DNA of 64,000 bases from Actinomycetes bacterium (GCA_016861045.1 BOKP01000001.1:1-64000), one strand, 5' to 3'. Shown: positions 48,548 through 58,342, numbered from the stretch's first letter. The notes: a model not told the origin generated them from the letters alone. Program-made: numbers and translations.

Positions 48548-50641
48548 ATGAGCGCCTCCCGCTTCGACGTCCTCCTCGAGCCGATCGAGATCGGGCCCCT
48601 CACGGCCCGGAACCGGTTCTTCCAGGTCCCGCACTGCAACGGCATGGGCTACCGGGACGTGAGCGCCCACGCCGAGATGCGCGCCGTCAAGGCCGAGGGC
48701 GGCTGGGCCGTGATCTGCACCGAGCAGGCCGAGATCCACCACAGCTCCGAGATCACGCCGTTCATCGAGCTGCGCGCCTGGGACGATCGCGACCTCCCGG
48801 CCATGGCCCGGATCGCCGAGCGGATCCACGACGGGGGCTCGCTGGCCGGGATCGAGCTCTGCTACAACGGCATGAACGGGCCGAACCTCTACAGCCGGGT
48901 CGCGCCGATGGGCCCAGCGCACCTGCCCGTCGCCACCTTCACCGCCGATCCGGTCCAGGCCCGGCGCATGGACAAAGGCGACATCGCCGACCTGCGCCGC
49001 TGGCACCGCGAGGCGGTGCGGCGCTCGCTGACCGCCGGCTACGACCTCGTCTACGTCTACGCGGGCCACGCGCTCGGCGGCATCCACCACTTCCTCTCGC
49101 CCCGCTACAACGACCGCACCGACGAGTACGGCGGCCCGATCGAGAACCGGATGCGCCTGCTGCGCGAGGTGCTCGAGGACACGATCGAGGAGGCCGGCGG
49201 CCGGGCCGCGGTCGCCTGCCGGATCACGGTCGACGAGCTGCTCGGCGACGAGGGGATCACCCGTGCCGAGATCGGCGAGGTCGTCGAGGCGCTCGGCGAG
49301 CTCCCCGACCTCTGGGACTTCGTGCTCGGCAGCTGGGAGGACGACTCGGTCACCTCGCGGTTCGGCGAGGAGGGCGACCAGGAGGCCTACGTGCGCGGGC
49401 TCAAGGCGCTGACCACCAAGCCGGTCGTCGGCGTCGGCCGCTTCACCTCCCCCGACACGATGGTGCGGATGGTCCGCTCCGGGGTCCTGGACCTGATCGG
49501 CGCCGCCCGCCCGTCGATCGCCGACCCCTTCCTGCCGAAGAAGATCGAGGAGGGCCGGCTCGAGGACATCCGCGAGTGCATCGGCTGCAACATCTGCGTG
49601 TCGGGGGACTTCACCGCGACTCCGATCCGCTGCACCCAGAACCCGTCGATGGGCGAGGAGTGGCGGCGCGGCTGGCACCCGGAGCGGATGCGGCCGCGCG
49701 GGACCGACGCCAAGGTGCTCGTGATCGGCGGCGGGCCGGCGGGCCTCGAGGCCGCCCAGGCGCTCGGCAAGCGCGGCTACGAGGTGATCCTCGTCGAGGC
49801 CGACCGCGAGCTCGGGGGGCGGGTCCGGCGGGAGGCGAGGCTTCCGGGGCTGTCGGCCTGGATCCGCGTCGTCGACTACCGGGTCGGGCAGATCGAGCGG
49901 CTCGCGAACGTCGACGAGGCGCGCGACGAGGTGACCGCCGACGAGATCCTCGCCTACGACTTCGACCACGTCGCGATCGCGACCGGGTCGCGGTGGCGCG
50001 GCGACGGCGTCGGCCGCCACCACACCCGCCCGATCCCGCTCGACTCCGGGCTGCCGGTGCTGACCCCGGACGACCTGATGGCCGGCGAGCGCCCGGCGGG
50101 CCGGGTCGCCGTCTATGACGACGACCACTACTACATGGGCGGCGTCCTGGCCGAGCTGCTGCGAGCCGAGGGCCGCGAGGTGACGCTCGTCACCCCCGGA
50201 GCCTGTGCGTCGAGCTGGACGGCGGCGACGATGGAGCAGCACCGGATCCAGGCGCGGCTCTTGGAGCTCGGGGTTCGGATCGAGGCCTCGCGAGCGGTGA
50301 TCGCGACCACGGCGCGGGGCGTGGCGACGAGCTGCGTCTTCACCGGCTCCGAGCGCGAGATCGACTGCGACGCGGCGGTGTTCGTCACCGCACGCCTGCC
50401 CGAGGAATCGCTCTACCGGGAGCTCCTCGACCGCCGTGACGAGTGGGCGGACGCCGGCCTGCGGACGGTCAAGGCGGTCGGCGACTGCTGGTGTCCGGGC
50501 ACGATCGCCGCCGCCGTCTGGGAGGGCCACCGCTACGCCGAGGAGCTCGACGAGCCCGAGGCCGACGCCGCGCTGCCGCTCCGCGAGGTCACCGAGCTGG
50601 CCGACGCGGGGGCCGCCGTGCGGCTTCGGGCGCCGGCCTGA
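48548..50641 (+). CDS. NADH:flavin oxidoreductase, trimethylamine/dimethylamine dehydrogenase-like (FMN, 4Fe-4S)
   Basis: CIGCNICVSGDFTATPIRCTQNPSMGEEWRRGWHPE cluster motif; GGGPAGLEAA. Confidence 0.85.
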   Translation: MSASRFDVLLEPIEIGPLTARNRFFQVPHCNGMGYRDVSAHAEMRAVKAEGGWAVICTEQAEIHHSSEITPFIELRAWDDRDLPAMARIAERIHDGGSLAGIELCYNGMNGPNLYSRVAPMGPAHLPVATFTADPVQARRMDKGDIADLRRWHREAVRRSLTAGYDLVYVYAGHALGGIHHFLSPRYNDRTDEYGGPIENRMRLLREVLEDTIEEAGGRAAVACRITVDELLGDEGITRAEIGEVVEALGELPDLWDFVLGSWEDDSVTSRFGEEGDQEAYVRGLKALTTKPVVGVGRFTSPDTMVRMVRSGVLDLIGAARPSIADPFLPKKIEEGRLEDIRECIGCNICVSGDFTATPIRCTQNPSMGEEWRRGWHPERMRPRGTDAKVLVIGGGPAGLEAAQALGKRGYEVILVEADRELGGRVRREARLPGLSAWIRVVDYRVGQIERLANVDEARDEVTADEILAYDFDHVAIATGSRWRGDGVGRHHTRPIPLDSGLPVLTPDDLMAGERPAGRVAVYDDDHYYMGGVLAELLRAEGREVTLVTPGACASSWTAATMEQHRIQARLLELGVRIEASRAVIATTARGVATSCVFTGSEREIDCDAAVFVTARLPEESLYRELLDRRDEWADAGLRTVKAVGDCWCPGTIAAAVWEGHRYAEELDEPEADAALPLREVTELADAGAAVRLRAPA

Positions 50642-50705
50642 TCGCGGCGCCCCCTGCCGACGGGGCCCGGCGCGTACCCGGGGCGGGGCCCGCCGCCGGG
50701 CAGGG

Positions 50706-51671
50706 TCAGCCGGCTCGTCGCAGGGCGATGCCGGTCAGGATCTCGCGGACGATCCGGTCGCCGACGAGCGCGGTCGGGTCGCGGGAGCCGACCGCGGTCG
50801 GGGCGACCTCGACGACGTCGGCGCCGACCAGCGCGAGGCCCGCGGCGCCGCGGCGGCAGGCACCGAGCAGCTCGGCCGAGGTCAGGCCGCCGGGCTCGGG
50901 AGTTCCGGTCCCCGGCGCGAAGGCCGGGTCGAGGGCGTCGACGTCGACGGTCATGTAGGCGGGGCCGGTGCCGATCGTCGCGACCGCGCGCCGCACCACC
51001 TCGTCGATCCCGCGCTCGCGGACGTCGTGGATGAAGAAGGAGGTGATCCCCCGCTCGCGCTGCCAGCCCATCTCGGCCTCGCCGGGCCAGTAGCCGCGCA
51101 GGCCGACCTGCACGTATCGCCGCGGATCCACGCAGCCCTCCTCGACCAGGAGCCGCATCGGCGTCCCGTGCGTGACCCGCACGCCGAGCTCGTCCTCGCC
51201 GGTGTCGGTGTGGGTGTCGAAGTGGATCAGGCCGAGCGGACCGTGCGCGGCGGCGCAGGCGCGGATCGCGGGCAGCGAGATCGAGTGGTCGCCGCCGAGG
51301 AGGAGGGGGAGGGTGTCGCTCGCGACCACCTCCGCGACGGTCTCCTCGACCGCCCGATGGGAAGCGGCGGCATCGAACGGGATCACCGGCGCGTCGCCGA
51401 AGTCGACGATGCGAAGCCGCTCGAAGGCGTCGACGCCGGCCTCGAGATGGGGGCCGTGCTCGACCCCCGCGGCCCGGATCGCGCGCGGCCCCCAGCGGGC
51501 GCCGGCGTCGAGGCCCGCGAGCCCGTCGAACGGCGCCCCGACGATCGCGACGTCGAAGTCCGCGAGCTCGGCCGCGTCCTCGGTCAGCGGCAGCCCGCCG
51601 TAGGTCAGGATCCCGGCGAAGTCGGGCTTGTATCCGTGCTCCCGCCAGCGCCGGCTCGGGTCGAAGATCAT
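50706..51671 (-). CDS. Agmatinase/ureohydrolase family protein
   Basis: LLGGDHSISLP, HFDTHTDT, VDVDALDPAFAPGTGTPEPGG. Confidence 0.92.
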   Translation of the reverse strand: MIFDPSRRWREHGYKPDFAGILTYGGLPLTEDAAELADFDVAIVGAPFDGLAGLDAGARWGPRAIRAAGVEHGPHLEAGVDAFERLRIVDFGDAPVIPFDAAASHRAVEETVAEVVASDTLPLLLGGDHSISLPAIRACAAAHGPLGLIHFDTHTDTGEDELGVRVTHGTPMRLLVEEGCVDPRRYVQVGLRGYWPGEAEMGWQRERGITSFFIHDVRERGIDEVVRRAVATIGTGPAYMTVDVDALDPAFAPGTGTPEPGGLTSAELLGACRRGAAGLALVGADVVEVAPTAVGSRDPTALVGDRIVREILTGIALRRAG

Positions 51672-51726
51672 CCGTCCTCCCGGTCGATTGTGGAACCCGC
51701 CGCCAGCCTAGCCTGCGCGGCGCCCG

Positions 51727-51861
51727 GGCTCGCTCGAGAAGGGCAAGTTCGCCGACTTGATCGTCCTCGACAGGAATCTCCTCAGGGTCCCGGTCCGGGA
51801 GGTGTCCGACACCGAGGTCGAGATGACCATGGTCGGCGGCGAGATCGTCTTCGAGCGGTAG
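51727..51861 (+). pseudogene. Orphan C-terminal fragment of an amidohydrolase (YtcJ-like)
   Basis: Reads GSLEKGKFADLIVLDRNLLRVPVREVSDTEVEMTMVGGEIVFER*; no upstream coding sequence. Confidence 0.8.
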
Positions 51862-51875
51862 CGGCGCACCGCTCA

Positions 51876-51910
51876 GACAGGAGCCCGCCGACGGTCGGCG
51901 GGCTCCTGTC
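51876..51910. terminator. Perfect 17-bp inverted repeat GACAGGAGCCCGCCGAC-G-GTCGGCGGGCTCCTGTC
   Basis: Immediately downstream of amidohydrolase fragment. Confidence 0.75.
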
Positions 51911-52030
51911 AGCCACGGGTCATGATCGCTCCGCCGCGCGATCGTGCGCCGACGATCGTCGCCGGGACGAGCGGTGCGCCGCCGCGGCGGCCGCGTCCGG
52001 CGCAGCGGCCAGATGGCCGACCCCGATTCC

Positions 52031-52058
52031 CGGCGAGCGCTCCGCGGAACGCTCGCCG
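52031..52058. terminator. Inverted repeat CGGCGAGCG...CGCTCGCCG downstream of iclR-type gene
   Basis: Perfect 9-bp arms. Confidence 0.4.
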
Positions 52059-52114
52059 CCGTCGAGCAGGTGGCATCGGCGCGCAGCGGTCGCCCCCGGC
52101 GCCCGGGGCCGGCC

Positions 52115-52921
52115 TCAGGAGGTCGGGCCGCCGAGCTGGGCCTCGCCGTCGCGGGCGGCGGCGAGGACGAGGCGGGCGAGGTCGCGTCCTGTCGACTTCG
52201 AGTAGCGCGCGGCGGGCGCCGCCAGCCCGACCGAGGCGACCGGCTGGCCGTTGACGAGGATCGGCGCCGCCAGGCCCCAGGCGTCGGCGTTGTTCTCCTG
52301 GTAGCTCGAGGCCCAGCCGCGACGGCGGATCCTCGCCAGGTCCCTCCGCAGCTCGGCGGGATCGGTGATCGTTCCCGGCGCGAGCTTCTCCAGCGGCTGC
52401 GCGAGGACGTCGGCGATGACCTGCTCGTCGAGGAACGCGAGCAGCGCCTTAGCCGAGGCGCCGGCGTGGATCGGGGTGACGCGGCCGATCTGGATCGTCA
52501 GCCGGAGGTCGTGGGTGGCCTCGATGCGGTCGATGCAGAGCGAGCCGTGGTGGGCCTTGTCGTAGACGTTCAGCAGCACCGTCTCGCCGGTCGCCCGGCT
52601 CAGGTTGCGCAGCACCGGCGCCAGCCGTGAGCGAAGGTCGACGGAGGCCATCGCGCGGCGGCCGAGGTCGACGGCGGCGAAGCCGAGCCGGTAGCGGGAG
52701 TTGATCCGGGTCAAGTAGGAGCGGCCCTCGAGCGCGCGGATGATCCGGTGCGTGGTCGCGGTCGGCATCCCGAGCTCGCGGGCGATCTCGCTCACCGACC
52801 AGGACGGGCGCTCGACCGTGAACAGGTCGAGCACGCGCAGCGCCTTCTCGAGGACCTTGGGGCCGGCCGGGACGGGGGCGGCGCGTCGCGGCGCCTTCTT
52901 CCTGCTCGTCGTTGGCTCCAT
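52115..52921 (-). CDS. IclR-family transcriptional regulator
   Basis: WSVSEIARELGMPTATTHRIIRALEGRSYL; IclR effector domain. Confidence 0.93.
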   Translation of the reverse strand: MEPTTSRKKAPRRAAPVPAGPKVLEKALRVLDLFTVERPSWSVSEIARELGMPTATTHRIIRALEGRSYLTRINSRYRLGFAAVDLGRRAMASVDLRSRLAPVLRNLSRATGETVLLNVYDKAHHGSLCIDRIEATHDLRLTIQIGRVTPIHAGASAKALLAFLDEQVIADVLAQPLEKLAPGTITDPAELRRDLARIRRRGWASSYQENNADAWGLAAPILVNGQPVASVGLAAPAARYSKSTGRDLARLVLAAARDGEAQLGGPTS

Positions 52922-52973
52922 CTCAGCGGCCTCGTGAATCGGGGTTGCGATTCCGGGCGGGCATGTTATCGTA

Positions 52974-53010
52974 TCCCCACAACGTGGGAACGTTTATCAC
53001 ATCGTGGTAA
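52974..53010. promoter_or_regulatory. Tandem IclR-type operators, TCCCCAC-AAC-GTGGGAA and TTATCAC-ATC-GTGGTAA
   Basis: Centres 20 bp apart, in divergent iclR/SDR intergenic region. Confidence 0.65.
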
Positions 53011-53033
53011 GACGTTCGGGAGAGGAGAAGGAG

Positions 53034-53873
53034 ATGGCAGACGACGTGACCTCGGAGACCGCGCCGGTTCCGACCCGGGAGCGGCCGCTCGACCTCTATG
53101 GGAAGGTCGCGATCGTGACCGGCGCCGCGAAGGGGATGGGCGGCCCGATCTGCAGGGCGCTGGCCGAGGAGGGGGCGGACCTCGTCCTCGCCGGCCGCGA
53201 CATGGACGCGATCGAGGCCCACGCGGATGCGCTCGGCACCGATTTCCCCGACACCGACCGCCTGACGGTCCGCTGCGACGTCACCGAGGAGGCCGACACG
53301 AAGGCGCTCGCGGCGGCGGCGCTGGACCGGTTCGGGAAGATCGACATCCTCGTCAACACCGCCGGCGTGATCGGGCCGATCGAGACCCCGGCCCGGGACT
53401 ACCCGGTCGACGACTTCAAGTTCGTCCTCGACGTCAACGTCGTCGGCACGTTCCTCCCGAGCAAGGCGGTGATCCCGTCCCTGATCGACGGCGGCGGCGG
53501 CCGCATCGTCAACATCGCCGGCACCTCCGGCCTGCGCGGCTACCGCAACCGGGTCGGCTACTCGTCCTCGAAGTGGGCCGTCCGCGGCCTCACCAGGACG
53601 CTCGCGCTCGAGCTCGGCCCGCACGACATCACCGTCAACGCCGTCTGCCCGAACGTGACCAACGGCGAGCGGATGGACAAGATCGTCAGCGGCAAGGCGG
53701 AGCGGCTCGGCAAGACCTACGACGAGGTCTACGCCGACTTCGCCTCGCAGACCGCGCTCGGCCGGTTCATCGACGAGGTCGACATCGCCGAGGCCGTTCG
53801 CTTCCTCGTCTCCGACCGGGCCCGCAACATCACCGGTCACGACATCGTCGTCGACGCGGGGTGGGACGTCTGA
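53034..53873 (+). CDS. SDR-family oxidoreductase
   Basis: VTGAAKGMGGPICRAL, NTAGV, YSSSKWAV. Confidence 0.93.
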   Translation: MADDVTSETAPVPTRERPLDLYGKVAIVTGAAKGMGGPICRALAEEGADLVLAGRDMDAIEAHADALGTDFPDTDRLTVRCDVTEEADTKALAAAALDRFGKIDILVNTAGVIGPIETPARDYPVDDFKFVLDVNVVGTFLPSKAVIPSLIDGGGGRIVNIAGTSGLRGYRNRVGYSSSKWAVRGLTRTLALELGPHDITVNAVCPNVTNGERMDKIVSGKAERLGKTYDEVYADFASQTALGRFIDEVDIAEAVRFLVSDRARNITGHDIVVDAGWDV

Positions 53874-53874
53874 G

Positions 53875-54747
53875 GTGTTCCCGCGCCCCTTCGACTACGC
53901 GCGTCCGGACAGCGTCGACGAGGCGCTCGCGGCGCTCGCCGCCAACCCCGGGGCCCGCCCGCTCGCCGGCGGCCAGAGCCTGGTGCCGATGATGAGCCTC
54001 GGGCTCGCGGCGCCGGACCTGCTCGTCGATCTCGCGCGGCTGCCGCTCGCCGGCAGCGAGAACGGCGGCGGCAGCGTCAGGCTCGGCGCCCTGACCCGGC
54101 ACCGCGAGCTCGAGCGCAGCGCCGAGCTCGCCGCACGGGCCCCGCTCGCGAGCGAGGCCGCGCGCTTCATCGGCAACCCGCGGGTCCGCAACCGCGGCAC
54201 GCTCGGCGGCAGCCTCAGCCACGCCGACCCCGCCTCCGAGCTCGGCACGGTCGCGCTCGCCTACGGGGGCCAGGCCGTCATCGCGGGCGCCGGCGGCGAG
54301 CGCACGGTCGACCTCGACGAGTTCTTCGCCGGCTTCTTCGAGACGGCGGTGGGCGCCGGCGAGCTCCTGACCGCCGTCGAGCTCGACGTCCCCGGGGCCG
54401 GCAGCGGCCACGGCTTCCACGAGGTCGCCGGCCGCGCCGACGACTTCGCGACCGCGGCCGCCGCCGCGGTCCTCACCCTCGACGGCACGGGCGCCGCCTG
54501 CGCCACCGTCCGGCTCGCGCTCGCCGGCGTCGGCGACCGACCGCTTCGGGTCGAGGCGGGCGAGGCGGTCTGCGCCGGCGCCGCGATCGACGCCCCGCTC
54601 CTCGGCCGCCTCGCCGACGCGGTCGCCGACGCGGTCAGCCCCGAGGACGACGCCTTCATCTCCGCCGGCTACAGGAAGCGCGTGGCCGGAGCCTGCGCGG
54701 CCCGCGCCGTCGAGAGCGCCTGGACGCGGGCGCGGGAGGCGGCCTGA
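53875..54747 (+). CDS. Molybdenum hydroxylase FAD-binding subunit (CoxM/XdhB-like)
   Basis: RPLAGGQSLVPMM, NPRVRNRGTLGGSLSHADPASEL. Confidence 0.93.
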   Translation: MFPRPFDYARPDSVDEALAALAANPGARPLAGGQSLVPMMSLGLAAPDLLVDLARLPLAGSENGGGSVRLGALTRHRELERSAELAARAPLASEAARFIGNPRVRNRGTLGGSLSHADPASELGTVALAYGGQAVIAGAGGERTVDLDEFFAGFFETAVGAGELLTAVELDVPGAGSGHGFHEVAGRADDFATAAAAAVLTLDGTGAACATVRLALAGVGDRPLRVEAGEAVCAGAAIDAPLLGRLADAVADAVSPEDDAFISAGYRKRVAGACAARAVESAWTRAREAA

Positions 54748-55298
54748 TGGAGGTCGGGTTCACGCTCAACGGGAAGGCGCGGCGGCTCGACGTCCCCGCC
54801 CACTGGACGCTGCTGCGGATGCTCCGCGACATCGCCGGCAGCACCGACGTCAAGCACGGTTGCGGCGAGGGCGTCTGCGGCGCCTGCGCGGTCCTCGTCG
54901 ACGGCGTCGCGATGAACTCCTGCTCGGTCCTGGCGCCGCAGGTCGACGGCGCGACCGTCGAGACGGTCGGCGGCCTCGCGGCGGGCGGCAAGCTGCATCC
55001 GCTCCAGGCCGAGATGGTCATGCGCGGCGGCGTCCAATGCGGGTTCTGCACGCCCGGGATGGTGCTGAGCGCGCTCGAGGCGGTGCGGATCGGCGCCGCC
55101 GGGAGCGACGAGGAGATCCGCCACAGCCTCGCCGGCAACCTCTGCCGCTGCACCGGCTACGGCAAGATCGTCGACGCCGTCGCCGCCTATCGCGACGGCG
55201 AGGCCCCCGATGACGTTCCGGCCGACGCGGGCGAGCACGAGCACCGGCCCGAGGGCGGCGGCAGCGCCGCTTCGCCGGGCGTGGGGGTGGGGCATTGA
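54747..55298 (+). CDS. Molybdenum hydroxylase [2Fe-2S] subunit (CoxS/XdhC-like)
   Basis: GCGEGVCGACAVLVDG, CGFCTPGM, NLCRCTGY. Confidence 0.95.
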   Translation: MEVGFTLNGKARRLDVPAHWTLLRMLRDIAGSTDVKHGCGEGVCGACAVLVDGVAMNSCSVLAPQVDGATVETVGGLAAGGKLHPLQAEMVMRGGVQCGFCTPGMVLSALEAVRIGAAGSDEEIRHSLAGNLCRCTGYGKIVDAVAAYRDGEAPDDVPADAGEHEHRPEGGGSAASPGVGVGH

Positions 55299-57610
55299 GC
55301 GACGTCGAGGTCGAGGCCGGCAGCCGCATCGTCGGCGCGGGGATCGCCCGCCACGACGCGGTCGAGAAGGTCCAGGGGCAGACGGTGTACGCGGCCGACT
55401 TCGCGCTGCCGCGGATGCTGCACGCGATGCTGAAGCGCTCCGACTACGCGCACGCGCGGCTGCGCGGCGTCGACGTCTCCGCCGCCGAGGCGATCGACGG
55501 CGTCGTCGCCGTCTACACCGCCGCCGACGTCCCCCAGAACACGGTCTGGGTCGACGTGCCGGGACAGACGCTCGAGGTCGGCGCCCTGAAGGCGCGCTCG
55601 AACGTGCTCGCCGACGAGGTCGTCCGCTACCACGGCGAGCCGGTCGCGCTCGTCGCCGCCGAGTCCGAGGACGCGGCGCTGGCCGCGGTCGACGCGATCG
55701 TCGTCGACTACGAGCCGCTGCCGGTCGTCGACGACCCCGAGCACGCGCTCGACGACGACGCCCCCGACCTGCACGAGAGCGGCAACCTGCTCGCGCACTG
55801 GGAGATCGAGGAGGGCGAGGTCGAGGCCGGCTTCGCCGGGGCCGCGGCGGTGGTCGAGGAGGAGTACCGGACGCAGTTCATCGACCACGCCTACCTCGAG
55901 CCCGAGGCGGGCGTCGCCTGGCGGGACACCGACGGGGTGATCACGATCCGCGCCGCCACCCAGGTGGTCGAGCACTTCCGCGACGTCGCCCGGATCCTCG
56001 AGCTGCCCGACAACAAGGTGCGGCTGATCACTCCCTACGTCGGCGGCGGCTTCGGCGGCAAGGAGGACATGACCGTCGAGCCCTACCTCGGGATCGTCGC
56101 GGCGCTGACCGGCCGGCCGGTGCGGATGGTCTGGAGCCGCCAGGAGTCGCTGACCGCGCGCCAGAACCGCCACGCGGTGCGGATGCGGTACCGGACCGGG
56201 GCCGACGCCGAGGGCCGTCTCGTCGCGATGGACATCGACATCCTCTCCGACGGCGGCGCCTACGCGCTGCTCAGCGCGCTCGTCCTGCTCTACTCGACGA
56301 CCTGTGCCGCCGGCCCCTACCGCTGCCCGAACGTGCGGATCAGCGCCCGCACCGTCTACACCAACCACACGCCTTGCAGCGCGATGCGCGGGTTCGGCGG
56401 CATGCAGGTCGCGCTCGGCTACGAGGGGCAGATGGACCGCCTCGCCCGCGAGCTCGGGATCGACCCGCTCGAGATCCGCCGCCGCAACTTCGTCGAGCGC
56501 GGCGACAGGCTGCCGATCGGCCAGGAGCTGGAGACCGTCGTCGAGCTGCCGGCGCTGGTCGAGGCGGTCGGCGAGCGGGCCGGCGAGCGGCCGGAGCCGA
56601 GCGGCCCGCGGCGCGCGGTCGGACGCGGCTACGCCTGCAACCTGCAGTCCTACGGCCGCTGCATCTGGCTCAACGACTGGTCGAGCGCCTGGGTCGGCTT
56701 CGAGCTCGACGGGACGCTCGTGATCCGGATCGCCGTCCCCGACATCGGCGGCGGCCAGGCGTCGTCGCTGATCCAGATCGCCTCCGAGGTGCTCGGCGTC
56801 CCGCCGCAGCGGGTCACGATCCACATCGGCGACTCGGCGCTGAACCCGCTCACCGGCACGACGACGGCGACCCGGCAGCTCTACATGTCCGGCAACGCCG
56901 TGCTCAAGGCCTCCCGGGAGCTTCGCGACGCGCTCGCCGGCGTCGCCGCGGGGCTCCTCGAGGTCGACGCCGAGCGGGTCGAGTTCGGCCCCGACGGGGT
57001 CAGCGGGGGCGGCGCCAGCGTGTCGTTCGAGAAGCTCCTCGCCGCCGCGGCCTCGGTCGACGTGCCCTGGCACGTCCTCGCCACACACCACGCTCCGAAG
57101 GGGATCCCCTGGCAGGCCGACGAGAGCTGGCGCGGGCGGGTCTTCCCCGACTTCACCTACGGCTGCCACGCGGTCGACGTCGAGGTCGACCTCGACACCG
57201 GCGGGGTCCGGCTGCTGCGCTACATCGCCGGCCACGACGTCGGCCGGGCGATCAACCCGGTCTCGGTCGAGGGCCAGATCGAGGGCGCGGTCGCGATGGG
57301 GCTCGGCTACGCGCTCTCGGAGCGGATCGTGTTCGAGGAGGCGCAGAACCTGTCGACGACGTTCTCCCAGTACCTGATCCCGACCGCGGTCGAGATGCCT
57401 CGGATCGAATCGCTGGTGCTCGAGAGCGGCGAGGGGATGGGGCCGTTCAACGCCCGCGGGATCGGCGAGCCCCCGATCGGCCCGCCGGCGCCCGCGGTCG
57501 CGGCCGCGATCCACGACGCCTGCGGGGTCGCGCTGACCGAGCTGCCGTTCACGCCGGAGCGGGTGGCGACCGCGATCGCGGTCGCGGGGGGTGGCGATGG
57601 CGCGGGTTGA
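55295..57610 (+). CDS. Molybdenum hydroxylase large subunit (xanthine dehydrogenase/CoxL-like)
   Basis: YVGGGFGGKEDMTVEP, MRGFGGMQ, GIGEPPIGPPAPAVAAAI; TTG start. Confidence 0.93.
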   Translation: MSDVEVEAGSRIVGAGIARHDAVEKVQGQTVYAADFALPRMLHAMLKRSDYAHARLRGVDVSAAEAIDGVVAVYTAADVPQNTVWVDVPGQTLEVGALKARSNVLADEVVRYHGEPVALVAAESEDAALAAVDAIVVDYEPLPVVDDPEHALDDDAPDLHESGNLLAHWEIEEGEVEAGFAGAAAVVEEEYRTQFIDHAYLEPEAGVAWRDTDGVITIRAATQVVEHFRDVARILELPDNKVRLITPYVGGGFGGKEDMTVEPYLGIVAALTGRPVRMVWSRQESLTARQNRHAVRMRYRTGADAEGRLVAMDIDILSDGGAYALLSALVLLYSTTCAAGPYRCPNVRISARTVYTNHTPCSAMRGFGGMQVALGYEGQMDRLARELGIDPLEIRRRNFVERGDRLPIGQELETVVELPALVEAVGERAGERPEPSGPRRAVGRGYACNLQSYGRCIWLNDWSSAWVGFELDGTLVIRIAVPDIGGGQASSLIQIASEVLGVPPQRVTIHIGDSALNPLTGTTTATRQLYMSGNAVLKASRELRDALAGVAAGLLEVDAERVEFGPDGVSGGGASVSFEKLLAAAASVDVPWHVLATHHAPKGIPWQADESWRGRVFPDFTYGCHAVDVEVDLDTGGVRLLRYIAGHDVGRAINPVSVEGQIEGAVAMGLGYALSERIVFEEAQNLSTTFSQYLIPTAVEMPRIESLVLESGEGMGPFNARGIGEPPIGPPAPAVAAAIHDACGVALTELPFTPERVATAIAVAGGGDGAG

Positions 57611-58244
57611 CGGCAGCGAGACCCTGTCCCTGCCCCGCGAGCGGGTCTGGGCCCTGCTCAACGACCCGGAGGTCCTCGGCGCCGCGATCCCGGGCTGTCA
57701 CGGGCTCGAGCGCGAGGAGGGGGAGGAGCATCGCTACCGGACGGCGATCGCCGTCGCGGTCGGCGCCGTCACCGGCGTCTACGAGGGCACGGTGCTCTAC
57801 GCCGACATCGAGGAGCCCGAGCGCTGCACGATCAGGGTCTCGGGCCGGGGCGACAAGGGGACGATCGACGGCCAGGGGGAGATCGAGCTGCTCGAGGCCG
57901 GCGACGACACCGAGGTCGCCTACCGCGGCGAGTTCAAGCTGACCGGGCCGGTCGCCGGGATCGGGCAGCGGCTCGCCCCCGGCGTCAGCCGGAAGATGAT
58001 CATCGAGACGCTCCGCAACCTCGAGCGCAGCGGCGCGGCGCCGCAGCCGGCCGGAGCCGGCGAGCCCTCCGCCCCGGAGGGCGCCCGCGGCGCCCGCCCG
58101 ACCGCGGCCCCGGCGGGGAGGGCCGCCGCCGCGCCGCCGCCGCGCGAGGTCGAGCCCTTCGACCCGGTCCCCGCCTGGGTCCGGCCGGTCGGCCTGCTCG
58201 CGCTCGGGCTCGTGATCGGCTTCGTGATCGGGAGGCTCGTGTGA
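57597..58244 (+). CDS. CoxG-like SRPBCC protein with C-terminal TM
   Basis: LPRERVWALLNDPEVLGAAIPGC; C-terminal hydrophobic anchor. Confidence 0.9.
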   Translation: MARVDGSETLSLPRERVWALLNDPEVLGAAIPGCHGLEREEGEEHRYRTAIAVAVGAVTGVYEGTVLYADIEEPERCTIRVSGRGDKGTIDGQGEIELLEAGDDTEVAYRGEFKLTGPVAGIGQRLAPGVSRKMIIETLRNLERSGAAPQPAGAGEPSAPEGARGARPTAAPAGRAAAAPPPREVEPFDPVPAWVRPVGLLALGLVIGFVIGRLV

Positions 58245-58248
58245 GTTG

Positions 58249-58287
58249 TTCTCACGATGTGAGATGGCCTTTCTGCGAAGTGAGAAA
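58249..58287. promoter_or_regulatory. Candidate IclR operators: TTCTCAC-GAT-GTGAGAT plus second GTGAGAA half-site 21 bp downstream
   Basis: Same motif and phasing as at 52974-53010. Confidence 0.6.
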
Positions 58288-58342
58288 CGAGCTAGGATGG
58301 CCGCAGCCATGCGACTGAGCGGAGGCTGACGGGGAGCGCGAG

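Noticed and set aside
55187-57661. 824-aa minus ORF opposite the Mo-hydroxylase large subunit
   Set aside because: Shadow ORF; low-complexity D/R/V/G composition.
53875-58244. Aerobic CO dehydrogenase (cox) operon
   Set aside because: CoxG-like gene present, but the large subunit lacks an AYRCSFR-type active-site loop; treated as another xanthine-dehydrogenase-family hydroxylase.
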